Of a stretch of 64,000 nt of DNA, positions 29,706-38,039 are shown piece after piece. The translations under genes were made by a program, and so were the position numbers. Below the pieces are notes generated by a model, which was not told where the DNA came from, ran no database searches, and saw only the letters and a program-made list of their open reading frames with translations. The stretch comes from an uncultured Pirellulaceae bacterium (GTDB lineage Bacteria > Planctomycetota > Planctomycetia > Pirellulales > Pirellulaceae), in contig CALFUT010000001.1 of the NCBI GenBank assembly GCA_937929805.1, positions 1 to 64,000 of the forward strand. Reading direction: 5' to 3'. Numbering within the stretch: position 1 is the stretch's first letter; each line of letters begins with the position of its first letter.

Positions 29706-29719
29706 GAGACACGTGTCTC
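29706..29719. promoter_or_regulatory. Perfect 14-bp palindrome (possible operator)
   Basis: GAGACACGTGTCTC is perfectly self-complementary with a CACGTG core. It lies four bases upstream of the small Cys-rich frame starting at 29702 and 60 bp before the sigma54-like site on the other strand. A dimeric repressor site is possible. No regulator can be assigned. Confidence 0.35.
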
Positions 29720-29781
29720 GATGAGCGACCGCAGAACGATCATTTCATCAAAAAAGCCCTAAAAGCGGCTCAATTTTTCAT

Positions 29782-29797
29782 TGGCACGGCATCTGCG
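29782..29797 (+). promoter_or_regulatory. Sigma54-type promoter facing a non-coding structured region
   Basis: TGGCAC-GGCAT-CTGCG has the invariant GG and GC at the required 10-bp spacing and differs from TGGCAC-N5-TTGCW only in the -12 element's outer bases. The predicted start near 29807 lies five bases before the first stem of the candidate RNA. Confidence 0.5.
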
Positions 29798-29806
29798 TTA
29801 TTGATT

Positions 29807-29971
29807 GGATATTGGAACGAGCGACGCTCTAATCTCTTCTCTCCTTAGAGCACTCTCCCTTCAAGATTGTTCGTTCCAAGTGCCTCATTGCTGGCGTCAA
29901 AACCAGCACGAAAAAGCCAACACCAAACCGCCTCACGGTTTCTCTCGCCCCACGGGATGTTGGCTTTTTTT
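29807..29971 (+). ncRNA. Candidate sigma54-dependent structured small RNA
   Basis: About 165 nt between a -24/-12 site and a terminator, with nested perfect stems. TTGGAACGA (29812) pairs with TCGTTCCAA (29871), enclosing GCTCTAA (29826) with TTAGAGC (29845). Next is GCTGG/CCAGC (29890/29903). Last is the terminator stem GCCAACA/TGTTGGC containing AAACCG/CGGTTT and followed by T7. No coding frame is convincing: the 91-codon frame at 29805 has no ribosome site and lacks protein-like composition. It matches no RNA family I can name; 4.5S, tmRNA and RNase P signatures are absent. A 6S-like role cannot be excluded. Confidence 0.5.
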
Positions 29972-29976
29972 CGTGC
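29907..29976 (+). terminator. Bidirectional intrinsic terminator with internal hairpin
   Basis: CACGAAAAAGCCAACA pairs with TGTTGGCTTTTTTTCGTG, apart from two extra T. Inside is AAACCG-CCTCA-CGGTTT. It ends the candidate RNA on the plus strand with T7; the minus strand has T5. Confidence 0.75.
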
Positions 29977-30112
29977 GCACTCACTACGCACGGGCGAAAC
30001 CAACATCTTCGCGCAGTTGGTTGCAACGGATCGGCACCGCCGCCAATCGATTCTATTGGAAATTTTGGTTGGTTAGTTAGCAGCACTCAGCAGCACACTG
30101 AACACTGATCAC

Positions 30113-30152
30113 TGAACAAACAAAAGCCCTGAGAGTTTCCTCTCAAGGCTTT
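30113..30152 (-). terminator. Intrinsic terminator after the selenolipoprotein gene
   Basis: On the minus strand AAAGCC-TT-GAGAG, loop GAAA, CTCTC-AG-GGCTTT is followed by a T-rich tract (TTTTGTTTG). It lies about 60 bp after the stop codon at 30210. Confidence 0.75.
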
Positions 30153-30209
30153 CGTTCTAAAAATCTGTACTGCCGTCTGAAGTCTGAAGCTTGAAGCCTC
30201 ACACCTGAG

Positions 30210-30734
30210 TCACTCGGCTGGCGCTTCCAGCGAAACATCGAAGTCACCGCCAGCAGGCGCTGAAGCTTCACCGGCACCTGCCCCGTCGGCTTCACCAAAA
30301 GTTGGTGCTCCCGGTGGCAGCGGCGGAGCGAAATCGTTCGACGTATCGCTTGTTTGACTGGTTTCTTCAGCAACCGTATCTACGCTGCTGGATTCCACTG
30401 TTAACGTGAATCGTGATTCGCCAGAAGCCTTCGCGTCCGCAAACGCGCTGACTAATTGACTTGGATCCGTTTTGGCTGGATCGTAAAAGGCCGTCGCAGT
30501 TTGATCGGCCATACTCGTTGAGACTTTCGCTACACCCGGCAGCGATGAAAGCTGTCTTTCGACAGCCCCCGTTCAGGACGCGCCTCAGACCATCCCCGAA
30601 ACAGAGAACACGACCGACTCCATTCCATCCGGGACATCCATCGAGGCAGAACCTCCTGACTCAGAGCTGCAGCCAAAGGCAATGATCAGCATCATCGCCA
30701 ACAGGCCGCTACTGAGCGTTAACAATTGTTTCAT
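30210..30734 (-). CDS. Candidate selenoprotein: HMA-domain lipoprotein with two in-frame TGA codons
   Basis: From the ATG at 30734 one frame runs 174 codons to a stop at 30212-30210, interrupted only by TGA at codons 50 and 54 (30587-30585 and 30575-30573). Residues 1-22 are a lipoprotein signal (MKQLL...LIIAFGC, Cys22). Residues 40-105 are a heavy-metal-associated domain: SVSGMV-U-GAS-U-TGAVERQLSSLPGVAKV, where GM-x-C and C-x3-VE of the normal metal loop fall exactly on the two TGA codons. A Pro/Gly/Ala-rich tail ends the protein. A hairpin with a GAAA loop follows the second TGA. I read both TGA as selenocysteine. Frame and domain are seen directly; selenocysteine insertion is inference. 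Confidence 0.7.
30547..30570 (-). promoter_or_regulatory. Candidate bacterial SECIS hairpin
   Basis: On the minus strand GGGGGCTGTC, loop GAAA, GACAGCTTTC: ten pairs including three G-U, starting two bases after the second TGA. The loop begins with G and lies 12-15 nt after the second TGA and about 25 nt after the first, within or close to the range reported for bacterial SECIS elements. It is in the coding frame (residues 56-63), as bacterial SECIS elements are. Confidence 0.55.
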
Positions 30735-31052
30735 CGGTATTCCCAATCCTTATTCGCGTTGTACGTTTGTGAGTCGGGCAGAATTTCGACGTGAAAAACA
30801 ACGATATTTCTCACCGAGCTACCAAAGCATTGTCGTCGTGTTGACTCGTGCCACGCCTGTTAAATCCTAGCCAACCGCACTCAAAAGGCAAAGACTAGCC
30901 AGCGAAATCGAGTCTTTTCGCACGACCCACAGTTTTTGACACAAGATTTGAGCGCCAGCATCGACTAGACCACCCATGCACCTCCTCAATCGGAAGGGAA
31001 CGAGCGAGGTGTTTTGCGCGTTCAGCTAAAAATGGGTTAGACTGGGCAGAGC
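30735..31052. other. Intergenic between divergent genes, nothing recognised
   Basis: This stretch must hold the promoters of the selenolipoprotein gene (minus) and of the ABC operon (plus), but I see no convincing -35/-10 or -24/-12 element and no strong hairpin. Confidence 0.4.
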
Positions 31053-31406
31053 GTGGAAAAGAATGGTCCAAGACAGCCGTGCGAACGGTGTCGTTCAAGA
31101 AAACGATCAGGAATTCAATCCTTGAAGTATTCCATCAAACAATTGTTGTTGGTCACCATCCCGATCGGAATATACTTCGCATGTGTCGCAAGTGCTTTCC
31201 GTGGCAGCTCGGTTGGGAAGGGACTGGCGTTTGCAGTTCCCGCGATCGCGATCTGGTTCTTGGCGATGGCCGCGGTCTACTGGTTTGCACTGGCTGCTTC
31301 AAAAATTGGCGGGCGATTCACGGGACGTGGTTCAGCTGCTTCCAAACCAGACATCGGGAAGAGTTCAAAGAGCCCGGGCGCGTCTTCGGTTGAGGTATCG
31401 CCGTGA
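31053..31406 (+). CDS. Small two-segment membrane protein, first gene of ABC operon
   Basis: 117 aa from GTG 31053. A TTG at 31122, with AGGA upstream, would give a 94-aa protein beginning MKYSIKQ and looks equally natural. Two membrane segments (LLLVTIPIGIYFACVASAF; GLAFAVPAIAIWFLAMAAVYWFALAA) are followed by a basic Ser/Lys-rich tail. Its stop overlaps the next gene in GTGA. It is probably an accessory membrane subunit of the exporter encoded downstream. No family was recognised. Confidence 0.65.
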   Translation: MEKNGPRQPCERCRSRKRSGIQSLKYSIKQLLLVTIPIGIYFACVASAFRGSSVGKGLAFAVPAIAIWFLAMAAVYWFALAASKIGGRFTGRGSAASKPDIGKSSKSPGASSVEVSP

Positions 31407-33706
31407 AACAAGGCTCATGCTTCCGCACACTGCTAACCATTTGCTGCTTGACGTTCATCGCGTGGTCCGGACTTGAGCAACCCCGCGAAGCGATCGCGCA
31501 AGCTGTTGCAGCCAACAAAAAAATGGTGTCGAAGTTCCCCGCAGTTGTTCCGACGCTACCAGCGGTCATCCCGCCCGGCAAATCTGGCTACAGCGTTTTC
31601 ATCCAAGCCGACGGCTGTGACTCCAACCGAGGAGGCTATTACGCCTGCCGCTTCACTATCGAAACCAACCCGTGCGTCACCGTTGGCTCCGACCATCGTT
31701 TTATCATCACCGCCGACAGCGGTTACGGTGGTGCTGGTTCTATTGTCAGTGCGCCGGTCCAAATCAACGCCGGACAGTCTTCAGGAACGGTTGACTTGCT
31801 GCTGCCTGACAGAGCCGAGGCGTACGGCTGGTCCCATATAAAAATTAAATCTGAACATGAGGGCGTTATCACAGCGTCGTACATGACGATAAACGCTCAA
31901 TCGCATCAACATCGCGAGTACACCAATCTGATGCCGGGGACGCTGCTGGTCAGTTCAAGGCTGAAGCAACCAGCCATTCAAGCCCAAGCCATCGTGAACA
32001 AGCGATCTTGGGATCAATCGAATCGACCACTGCAAAAAAAGAAGGGCGAGACCGGTTTGCCGTCGATCCATATCGCACAAAAAGCGTTCCACCACGATTC
32101 TTTCCAAGTACCCGAATACGACAACGCGTTCTCCGCAGCGACTTCGTGGTCTCACGTTTTCGCCTGCCGCCCGGTCGACTTGCCGACCAACTGGACAGCC
32201 TTGTCGAGCACCGACCATACGTTTATTTCCCTGACTGACTTGAAGGTTGTCAGCAAGCAGCCTGCTCTGCGTGATGCGTTGCGACACTGGGTCGCCGCAG
32301 GAGGAACATTGATCGTTCTGGACAAAAATGCAAAGCACAAAAACCGCGACACGGTGTTTCCACTATTGATCGGCATCGAACGTGCCACGCTTCTTGACGT
32401 TCCGTTCGATCGTTGGGTGGTTCCATCACAACGGCTAGAGACGCTTGAGGAGACCATTGTTGATAGCTCCTTGGTCCCAGAACGCTGGAGTCGACAGACC
32501 TTTGCCGCCAGTCCAGATTTTGCCGAGTTCGACGACTACCACAGCAAATCTGAGTGGCAAAGCGAACGCATGAAAGATTGGAGTGCGACCGAGCTACCTC
32601 CTTTCGTCATGCAGCAGTTCACCAATGGCTTGGTCGTGTTGGTAGACGACGCCACTGACACGTGGAAGGAACAAGATTGGCGGTTCTTCTACAACTCGGT
32701 TCTGCTTGAGAACGCCCCGTTAACGGAGCATCTTGGCTCAGGCAACCTCAAGTTTTATGAACCAAGATTTTGGGTTCCGGACGTTGGCGATCCACCCGTA
32801 AGAGCGTTTCAAGTCTTAATCGCTTTGTTCATGTTGGTTGCGGGCCCTGTCATGTTAATCGTCTTGAAACGAACGCGACGCATGCAACTGTTGTTCACGA
32901 TCATTCCACTGTTGTCGTTACTGACGTGTGGCAGCTTGTTCGCCTACGCGATACTTTCCGACGGACTGGTAACGCTTGGCCGTGCTCGAACATTCACTCA
33001 TATCGACTCTCGCACCGGCGACGCCGTCACTCACGCCCGCGCGGCCTACTACAATGGCTGGCAACCGGCACCTTATACGTTCGACGCGGCAACCGTCGCG
33101 TTGCAGAACACTCAGTCGCGCGGCAACGCAAAAATCCGTCGCGATCAACAAGGCGACTCGTTTCGTTACTCTGGAGGAAGAATCAGAGCCCGCTCACCTC
33201 ACCAAATTGTCACCATGCGAGCCTACGAAACTCGCTGTGGTCTGCGAAAGGATTTCTCCACCAAGACGACTCGCGCCTCATCTAAAAAGGAAATTCGCTT
33301 TCGAAATCAGTTGACCTGCGATGCGATGCTGGTGGTCTTTCGCACTGACGACGGCTACTTCATCAAAGACACGGTCGACGCAGGCAAGTCGCAAACCGCC
33401 GTTTTGTCGGACGTGGAATCCGCTGGCAGCTTAGCCCAAAAAATATTCAACGCTCACTCACCCAATGTCCAGAACTACATGCGACGCGAGGCGATCAAGC
33501 AACAACAGTACGGAAACACCCCACCTAAATACCTTGGTGACGAGCATCGCGTCAGCAAGCTGCTGGCTGCCGGAAAGATCGACAAAGTAATGCCTATCAA
33601 TTCATGGCTGGCTCTGACCACATCATTCGAACCGGCCGAACGAGAACTGGGAGACGTTGAACTACGAAACGTACTACACATCATTACTGGAGACTGGGAA
33701 CCGTGA
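31403..33706 (+). CDS. Large membrane-anchored extracytoplasmic protein of ABC operon
   Basis: A 767-aa protein with an N-terminal signal or anchor (FRTLLTICCLTFIAWSGL). An extracytoplasmic part follows, with a beta-rich region (residues 50-180) and a segment like the ThuA/GldG-type glutamine-amidotransferase-like fold (DALRHWVAAGGTLIVLDKNAK). Two membrane segments lie near 470-530 (FQVLIALFMLVAGPVMLIVL; FTIIPLLSLLTCGSLFAYAI), then a second soluble domain. The GTG start overlaps the previous stop, and the stop overlaps the ATPase start. The order accessory protein, ATPase, permease recalls gliding-type ABC-2 exporters (GldG/GldA/GldF). That comparison is inference; the cargo is unknown. Confidence 0.75.
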   Translation: MKQGSCFRTLLTICCLTFIAWSGLEQPREAIAQAVAANKKMVSKFPAVVPTLPAVIPPGKSGYSVFIQADGCDSNRGGYYACRFTIETNPCVTVGSDHRFIITADSGYGGAGSIVSAPVQINAGQSSGTVDLLLPDRAEAYGWSHIKIKSEHEGVITASYMTINAQSHQHREYTNLMPGTLLVSSRLKQPAIQAQAIVNKRSWDQSNRPLQKKKGETGLPSIHIAQKAFHHDSFQVPEYDNAFSAATSWSHVFACRPVDLPTNWTALSSTDHTFISLTDLKVVSKQPALRDALRHWVAAGGTLIVLDKNAKHKNRDTVFPLLIGIERATLLDVPFDRWVVPSQRLETLEETIVDSSLVPERWSRQTFAASPDFAEFDDYHSKSEWQSERMKDWSATELPPFVMQQFTNGLVVLVDDATDTWKEQDWRFFYNSVLLENAPLTEHLGSGNLKFYEPRFWVPDVGDPPVRAFQVLIALFMLVAGPVMLIVLKRTRRMQLLFTIIPLLSLLTCGSLFAYAILSDGLVTLGRARTFTHIDSRTGDAVTHARAAYYNGWQPAPYTFDAATVALQNTQSRGNAKIRRDQQGDSFRYSGGRIRARSPHQIVTMRAYETRCGLRKDFSTKTTRASSKKEIRFRNQLTCDAMLVVFRTDDGYFIKDTVDAGKSQTAVLSDVESAGSLAQKIFNAHSPNVQNYMRREAIKQQQYGNTPPKYLGDEHRVSKLLAAGKIDKVMPINSWLALTTSFEPAERELGDVELRNVLHIITGDWEP

Positions 33707-34689
33707 TCCAGCCCGTCACCAATTCAAAAGTCATGATCCAAATGGATCAAGTCACCCGTGTTTTTGGGGACACGCGGGCGGTCGACTGCGTATCGCTTCA
33801 AGTCCACGCCGGCGAAGTGCTGGGATTCATTGGCCCGAATGGTGCGGGCAAAACGACCAGCATGCGAATCCTGTCGACGCTCGACCTGCCGACTTCTGGC
33901 GACGCTTGGATCGACGGATTCTCTGTTACCAATGACCCGGACCGAGTCCGGCGGCGAATCGGCTGGATGCCTGATGGCTTTGGAACGTATCCGGATGTCA
34001 GCTGCGAAGAATATCTAGACTTCTTCGCTCGGTCTTACGGGATTCACGGCGCAGAAAGACGATCGACTTTGCGAAACGTCATGGGGTTCACTCAGTTGGA
34101 TGAACTGGCGTTCAAGCCCATCGCAGGGCTGTCCAAAGGCATGAAGCAACGGCTTTGCCTCGGGCGAGCGTTGATTCACAACCCCGGCGTGCTGATCTTG
34201 GACGAACCCGCAGCAGGGCTCGACCCACGTGCCCGTATCGAACTGAGAGAAATGATTCGCGCGTTGGCGGATGAGGGGAAAGCGATCCTTGTCAGCAGCC
34301 ACATCCTGACCGAATTGGCGGAAATGTGTGATCGAGTCGCGATCATTGAGCAGGGGCAATTGCTGGCCGTTGGCACCGTCGATGAAATTCTGGCTCGTCA
34401 AACCGGTGAAGGTTTAACCGGATCGGTCGACGATGAAAAAACAGAGCTGGAAATCCAAGTGCTGTCGGATCCAGCCGTTGCGATCAAGTGGCTTGAAGCG
34501 CAACCAAATGTTGGCCCAATCCGTACCGAGATGTCACTGATCAAGTTCCCTTACCCGAACGATTCCGATGCCCAAGCCAGTTTGCTGGCGAGCATGATTC
34601 ACGCCGATGTTCGCGTCGCTCGATTCAACAGTCATCAACGATCCCTCGAAGACGTGTTTCTGCAAGTCACACAAGGACGTATCCAGTGA
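33703..34689 (+). CDS. ABC-2 type transporter ATPase
   Basis: A 328-aa ATPase with Walker A GPNGAGKTT, Q-loop MPDGFGTYPD (the Gln position is not typical), signature GLSKGMKQRLCLG, Walker B VLILDEPAAGLDP and H-loop VSSHILTE. The C-terminal 90 residues form the regulatory extension common in drug/polysaccharide/gliding-type ATPases. The start is GTG within GTGA, shared with the previous stop. It powers the permease encoded immediately downstream. Confidence 0.9.
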   Translation: MIQPVTNSKVMIQMDQVTRVFGDTRAVDCVSLQVHAGEVLGFIGPNGAGKTTSMRILSTLDLPTSGDAWIDGFSVTNDPDRVRRRIGWMPDGFGTYPDVSCEEYLDFFARSYGIHGAERRSTLRNVMGFTQLDELAFKPIAGLSKGMKQRLCLGRALIHNPGVLILDEPAAGLDPRARIELREMIRALADEGKAILVSSHILTELAEMCDRVAIIEQGQLLAVGTVDEILARQTGEGLTGSVDDEKTELEIQVLSDPAVAIKWLEAQPNVGPIRTEMSLIKFPYPNDSDAQASLLASMIHADVRVARFNSHQRSLEDVFLQVTQGRIQ

Positions 34690-36437
34690 GTCACCCTACA
34701 CCGAATTCGACGGCCGCAGATCCGGCACCGCTGAGTGTGGATTCGCAACCAAGCGCAACCGACGTAGCGGGTTTGCTTTCGGCTTCACGTATCGTCCAAG
34801 CCCCCGACACTCGGCTTTCGCGGATCGTGGACTTTGGCAGCCGCCTTTGTAGCTCAATCTTGATCAAAGAAACTCGCCAAGCGATTAAAAGCCGACAGTT
34901 TTTGTGGACCTATCTTGCACTGCTGGTGGTGTGTGCGATTTGGGCGATCGCCGGATTGACGTTTAATATTCAACTAAGCGAAACCGGGCCCGAAATGCTG
35001 TTGGGCTACTTCTGCATTATGGGCGTACCGCTGGGCGTCATCGTACCGTTCTCGGCGTACCGATCTCTTACCCGCGAGTTCGAAGACGGCACGATCCAAT
35101 TGGTTTCGATCACGACAATGCGACCGTGGCAAATCATCGCTGGCAAGCTTGGCAGCGCGTTGTTGCAAATGCTGGTCTATCTTTCGGTACTTGCCCCCTG
35201 CATCGCGTTCACCTACCTGCTGCGAGGCATCGGAATCAACCAGATTCTGATCGGCACTGCCATCTGCGTGGCCGGATCGATCTGCCTGACCATCGTCGGC
35301 CTGTTCTTGGCCGGCACCACTCGATCCGGAGCGCTGAATGTTGGCATGTCAGTTGTATTCGTGGTCGCGCTGGCTGGAGTCTACCTCATGTGGTGTGGAA
35401 TCATCTCAGAGCTAACTACAGGAAACTCGTTTGGGAATAGCGAATGGGGAGACATCGAGTCCGTCATCCTATTCGGTTTCGTCGCATTCTTTGGCTCAAC
35501 CGCTCTTCTGCTTTTCCTTTCAGCTGCGGCTCAAATCTCGTTTCCTTCCGAAAATCGAGCGACAGCGACTCGCTGGGTGATGCTACTCCAGCAAGTACTT
35601 TTCTTCGCTTGGTTTATTGCAATCCTTCTGGCTGAGTCGACGGGCGGTTATGACGATGGAATACCCATTGTGATCGGCTTTTGCTATGGCCACTATTGGT
35701 TGCTGATGGGGTTCCTGATGTCGGGCGAATCCCTTCCATTGTCACAACGGGTGCGACGAGATCTACCGACGACGCTGCTCGGAAAATCTTTTGGGGCTCT
35801 GATGATGCCGGGCCCTGGTCGCGGATTGTTGTTTTGCATCGCGAACTTGGTGGCCTGCACAATTGCCAGCTGCCTGATTTTGATCGCCTTTTTTGGAAAC
35901 AAGCTGGCGCTGGTTTCGATTTTTACAAACAACAATCTGGCCGTATTCAACTACGACATTTATGAAGGCTGCCTTACGCTGACAAGCACTTGCATCTACG
36001 TTGCGTGGTTTCTGTCAGTCGTCTATTTGTTGATGACATTCCGTCGTCGCTGGCCAAGCGTCAGGGCCGGCCAATACAACTCACTTGTTGGTTTACTGCT
36101 GGGCGTTGTCTTGGTGATCGTTTCCTGCCTGGCCGGTTACGCCCTGCAAACCAGTTGGCTTTGGCACGACGACTACACTTTGCTTCAGCTGTTCAACTGG
36201 TATTGGACGACCGTTGAAATGTCCGATGAATCTTTACCTGAAGCATTTGCCGCAGCTGCCTTTTTCGCGATGATTGCCATACCGTTGATACTGTTCGCAG
36301 TCGTGGTGGCAGCCCGCGAGCTATTGGTCGAACCGTCAACGACCCCAGAACGTGTGATCCAAGACCTCGCACCGGCCGTGCCGCAGCTACCGCCAGGTGA
36401 ATCAATTGACGAGATCTTTGCACCTCAAAGCGACTAG
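34686..36437 (+). CDS. ABC-2 type transporter permease
   Basis: A 583-aa permease with about twelve predicted membrane segments. The first cluster contains FLWTYLALLVVCAIWAIAGL and the ABC-2 signature region RSLTREFEDGTIQLVSITTMRPWQIIAGKL. Two further blocks include LWHDDYTLLQLFNWYW and the late segment FFAMIAIPLILFAVVVA. The N-terminal 45 residues are soluble. It starts with GTG overlapping the ATPase stop (GTGA), a junction used three times in this operon, suggesting reinitiation-based coupling. Substrate unknown. Confidence 0.88.
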   Translation: MSHPTPNSTAADPAPLSVDSQPSATDVAGLLSASRIVQAPDTRLSRIVDFGSRLCSSILIKETRQAIKSRQFLWTYLALLVVCAIWAIAGLTFNIQLSETGPEMLLGYFCIMGVPLGVIVPFSAYRSLTREFEDGTIQLVSITTMRPWQIIAGKLGSALLQMLVYLSVLAPCIAFTYLLRGIGINQILIGTAICVAGSICLTIVGLFLAGTTRSGALNVGMSVVFVVALAGVYLMWCGIISELTTGNSFGNSEWGDIESVILFGFVAFFGSTALLLFLSAAAQISFPSENRATATRWVMLLQQVLFFAWFIAILLAESTGGYDDGIPIVIGFCYGHYWLLMGFLMSGESLPLSQRVRRDLPTTLLGKSFGALMMPGPGRGLLFCIANLVACTIASCLILIAFFGNKLALVSIFTNNNLAVFNYDIYEGCLTLTSTCIYVAWFLSVVYLLMTFRRRWPSVRAGQYNSLVGLLLGVVLVIVSCLAGYALQTSWLWHDDYTLLQLFNWYWTTVEMSDESLPEAFAAAAFFAMIAIPLILFAVVVAARELLVEPSTTPERVIQDLAPAVPQLPPGESIDEIFAPQSD

Positions 36438-36500
36438 CAACTGATCCGACGAGTCATCAACGCGGCTGGGAACCGCGAAGGACACGCGATGAGCAAACGC

Positions 36501-37643
36501 TCAACCCAAATCCAACATGCGTTGGAGAGCTACATCAGACCAGCGAGCCGTCTCCTCATCGACCCGGACCACGTTCACGGGCGTGCCTGCCGCCAGGTTT
36601 TCCAGCGTCCAGCACAAATGAGCCAGATCAATCCGATACATCGTCGCACACATGCACATCACCGGCGAGAGAAAATGGATCTCCTGATCGGGGTGCTCTT
36701 GTTTCAAGCGGTTGACCAGATGCAGCTCCGTCCCGATCGCCCACTTCGTTCCAGCTGGAGCCTCCTGAACCGTTTTCAAAATCTTCCCGGTCGATCCGGA
36801 GATATCCGCGATGTCGTTCACTTCGCGAGGACATTCAGGATGAACCAGAATCTTGATGTCGGGATACTTTTCTCGGAAGCCGTGCACGTGTTCGGGCTTG
36901 AACATTTGATGCACGCTGCAATGACCTTTCCACAAGATCACCCGGCTGTCTTCCATCTGCTGCGCCGAGTTTCCTCCAAGGTCTTCGTCATACGGATTCC
37001 AGACAGGCATCGCATCGTCTTCGATCCCCATCGCTAACGCGGTGTTGCGACCAAGATGCTGGTCTGGGAAAAACAAGACACGCTTGGTTCGCTCGAACGC
37101 CCACTTCAAAACGCGATCGGCATTGCTGGACGTGCAGACGATCCCGTTGTGCCGACCACAGAACGCCTTCAAGCTGGCGGCCGAATTAATGTAAGTCACA
37201 GGCGTGATGTCGTTGGTGTCGATCACTTCGCCGATATCGTCCCAAGCGTCTTGCACCTGATTGATCGCCGCCATGTCCGCCATCGAGCAACCGGCAGCCA
37301 TATCAGGCAACATCACAGTGACCCGCCGCCCCTCCCGCGAGTCCAACTTCGCAGGCGCGTTGGAAACGATGTCGGCCGTTTCAGCCATGAAGTGAACGCC
37401 ACAGAACACGATCGCATCACAATCACGCTCGCCCGCCAGTTGACTCAACTGCAAGCTGTCGCCGCGCAGATCCGCATGAGCAATCACGCCATCCTGCTGA
37501 TAGTGATGGCCAAGAATGACCAAGCGATCGCCCATGTTCTGCTTGACGGCTTTGATCCGCAGGTTCAGAACTTTGTCTTCTAGACCCCGGTACTCTTTGA
37601 AGTCAAACGAAGGCGCGTCGGAAAGTTGTGTCAGTTGGCTCAT
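36501..37643 (-). CDS. nadA: Quinolinate synthase A
   Basis: A 380-aa [4Fe-4S] enzyme condensing iminoaspartate with dihydroxyacetone phosphate to quinolinate for NAD synthesis. Characteristic parts are VILGHHYQQDGVIAHADLRG, the first cluster ligand in VFCGVHFMAETADI, the second in NGIVCTSSNA, HPECPREVNDIAD and the late ligand near MCMCATMYRI. ATG start at 37643. It is convergent with the ABC operon and stands alone; nadB and nadC are not in the window. Confidence 0.95.
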   Translation of the reverse strand: MSQLTQLSDAPSFDFKEYRGLEDKVLNLRIKAVKQNMGDRLVILGHHYQQDGVIAHADLRGDSLQLSQLAGERDCDAIVFCGVHFMAETADIVSNAPAKLDSREGRRVTVMLPDMAAGCSMADMAAINQVQDAWDDIGEVIDTNDITPVTYINSAASLKAFCGRHNGIVCTSSNADRVLKWAFERTKRVLFFPDQHLGRNTALAMGIEDDAMPVWNPYDEDLGGNSAQQMEDSRVILWKGHCSVHQMFKPEHVHGFREKYPDIKILVHPECPREVNDIADISGSTGKILKTVQEAPAGTKWAIGTELHLVNRLKQEHPDQEIHFLSPVMCMCATMYRIDLAHLCWTLENLAAGTPVNVVRVDEETARWSDVALQRMLDLG

Positions 37644-37685
37644 GAAAAGATCGAAAAACGGGGCTGGAAGAAACTTGGCTACATT

Positions 37686-37794
37686 CTAGTGCTTCATCCA
37701 GATTTAATTTTAGGGTTGCCGATACGTTACGTTAGGGGTTTGCCGAGTTGAAACGAATTACCAACCCTAAAATCTAAGTTAGACCAAGCACTAG
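37686..37794. repeat. 109-bp palindromic, MITE-like element
   Basis: The ends are the perfect inverted 9-mers CTAGTGCTT and AAGCACTAG. Inside, ATTTTAGGGTTG (37707) is perfectly inverted at 37762, so an RNA from either strand folds into one long hairpin around a 43-nt loop. It lies upstream of nadA. I see no second copy in the window, and no target duplication beyond the arms is obvious. Confidence 0.6.
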
Positions 37795-38039
37795 GCCGAC
37801 TGGAATTCATCGACTACTTGCAACCGAAATTGTACACAGACCCTTCGAAAATGCCGGTTTTTTAACCCAATAAGACGCGAAGGACACGATGGTTTCTCGC
37901 CCCGTAAGCCCGCGCTACCTCGCGGTATGCAGCACTCCGGGCGTGAACACGCTCCCCCGAAACGTGAACTCCCAAGGGATGGCAGACCATGCTCGCGTAG
38001 GCGGCAACCGCATCTGCAACGAAAAACTGAAATCGCCGC
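37795..38039. other. Intergenic, no gene seen
   Basis: Between the palindromic element and the end of the secreted-protein gene; only overlapping short frames without domains are visible. Confidence 0.5.

Noticed and set aside
29805-30080. 91-codon plus-strand frame
   Set aside because: It lacks a ribosome site and domain, and covers perfect stems plus a terminator, so a non-coding RNA fits better.
30210-30512. Short gene starting at ATG 30512
   Set aside because: The frame continues upstream through two TGA codons into a complete HMA domain and lipoprotein signal. Taking the short form would leave half a domain without a ribosome site.
30573-30587. Pseudogene by nonsense mutation
   Set aside because: Only the two ligand codons are affected, with no frameshift or other damage in 174 codons and intact terminator; a second gene shows the same pattern. 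It cannot be fully excluded without the Sec machinery.
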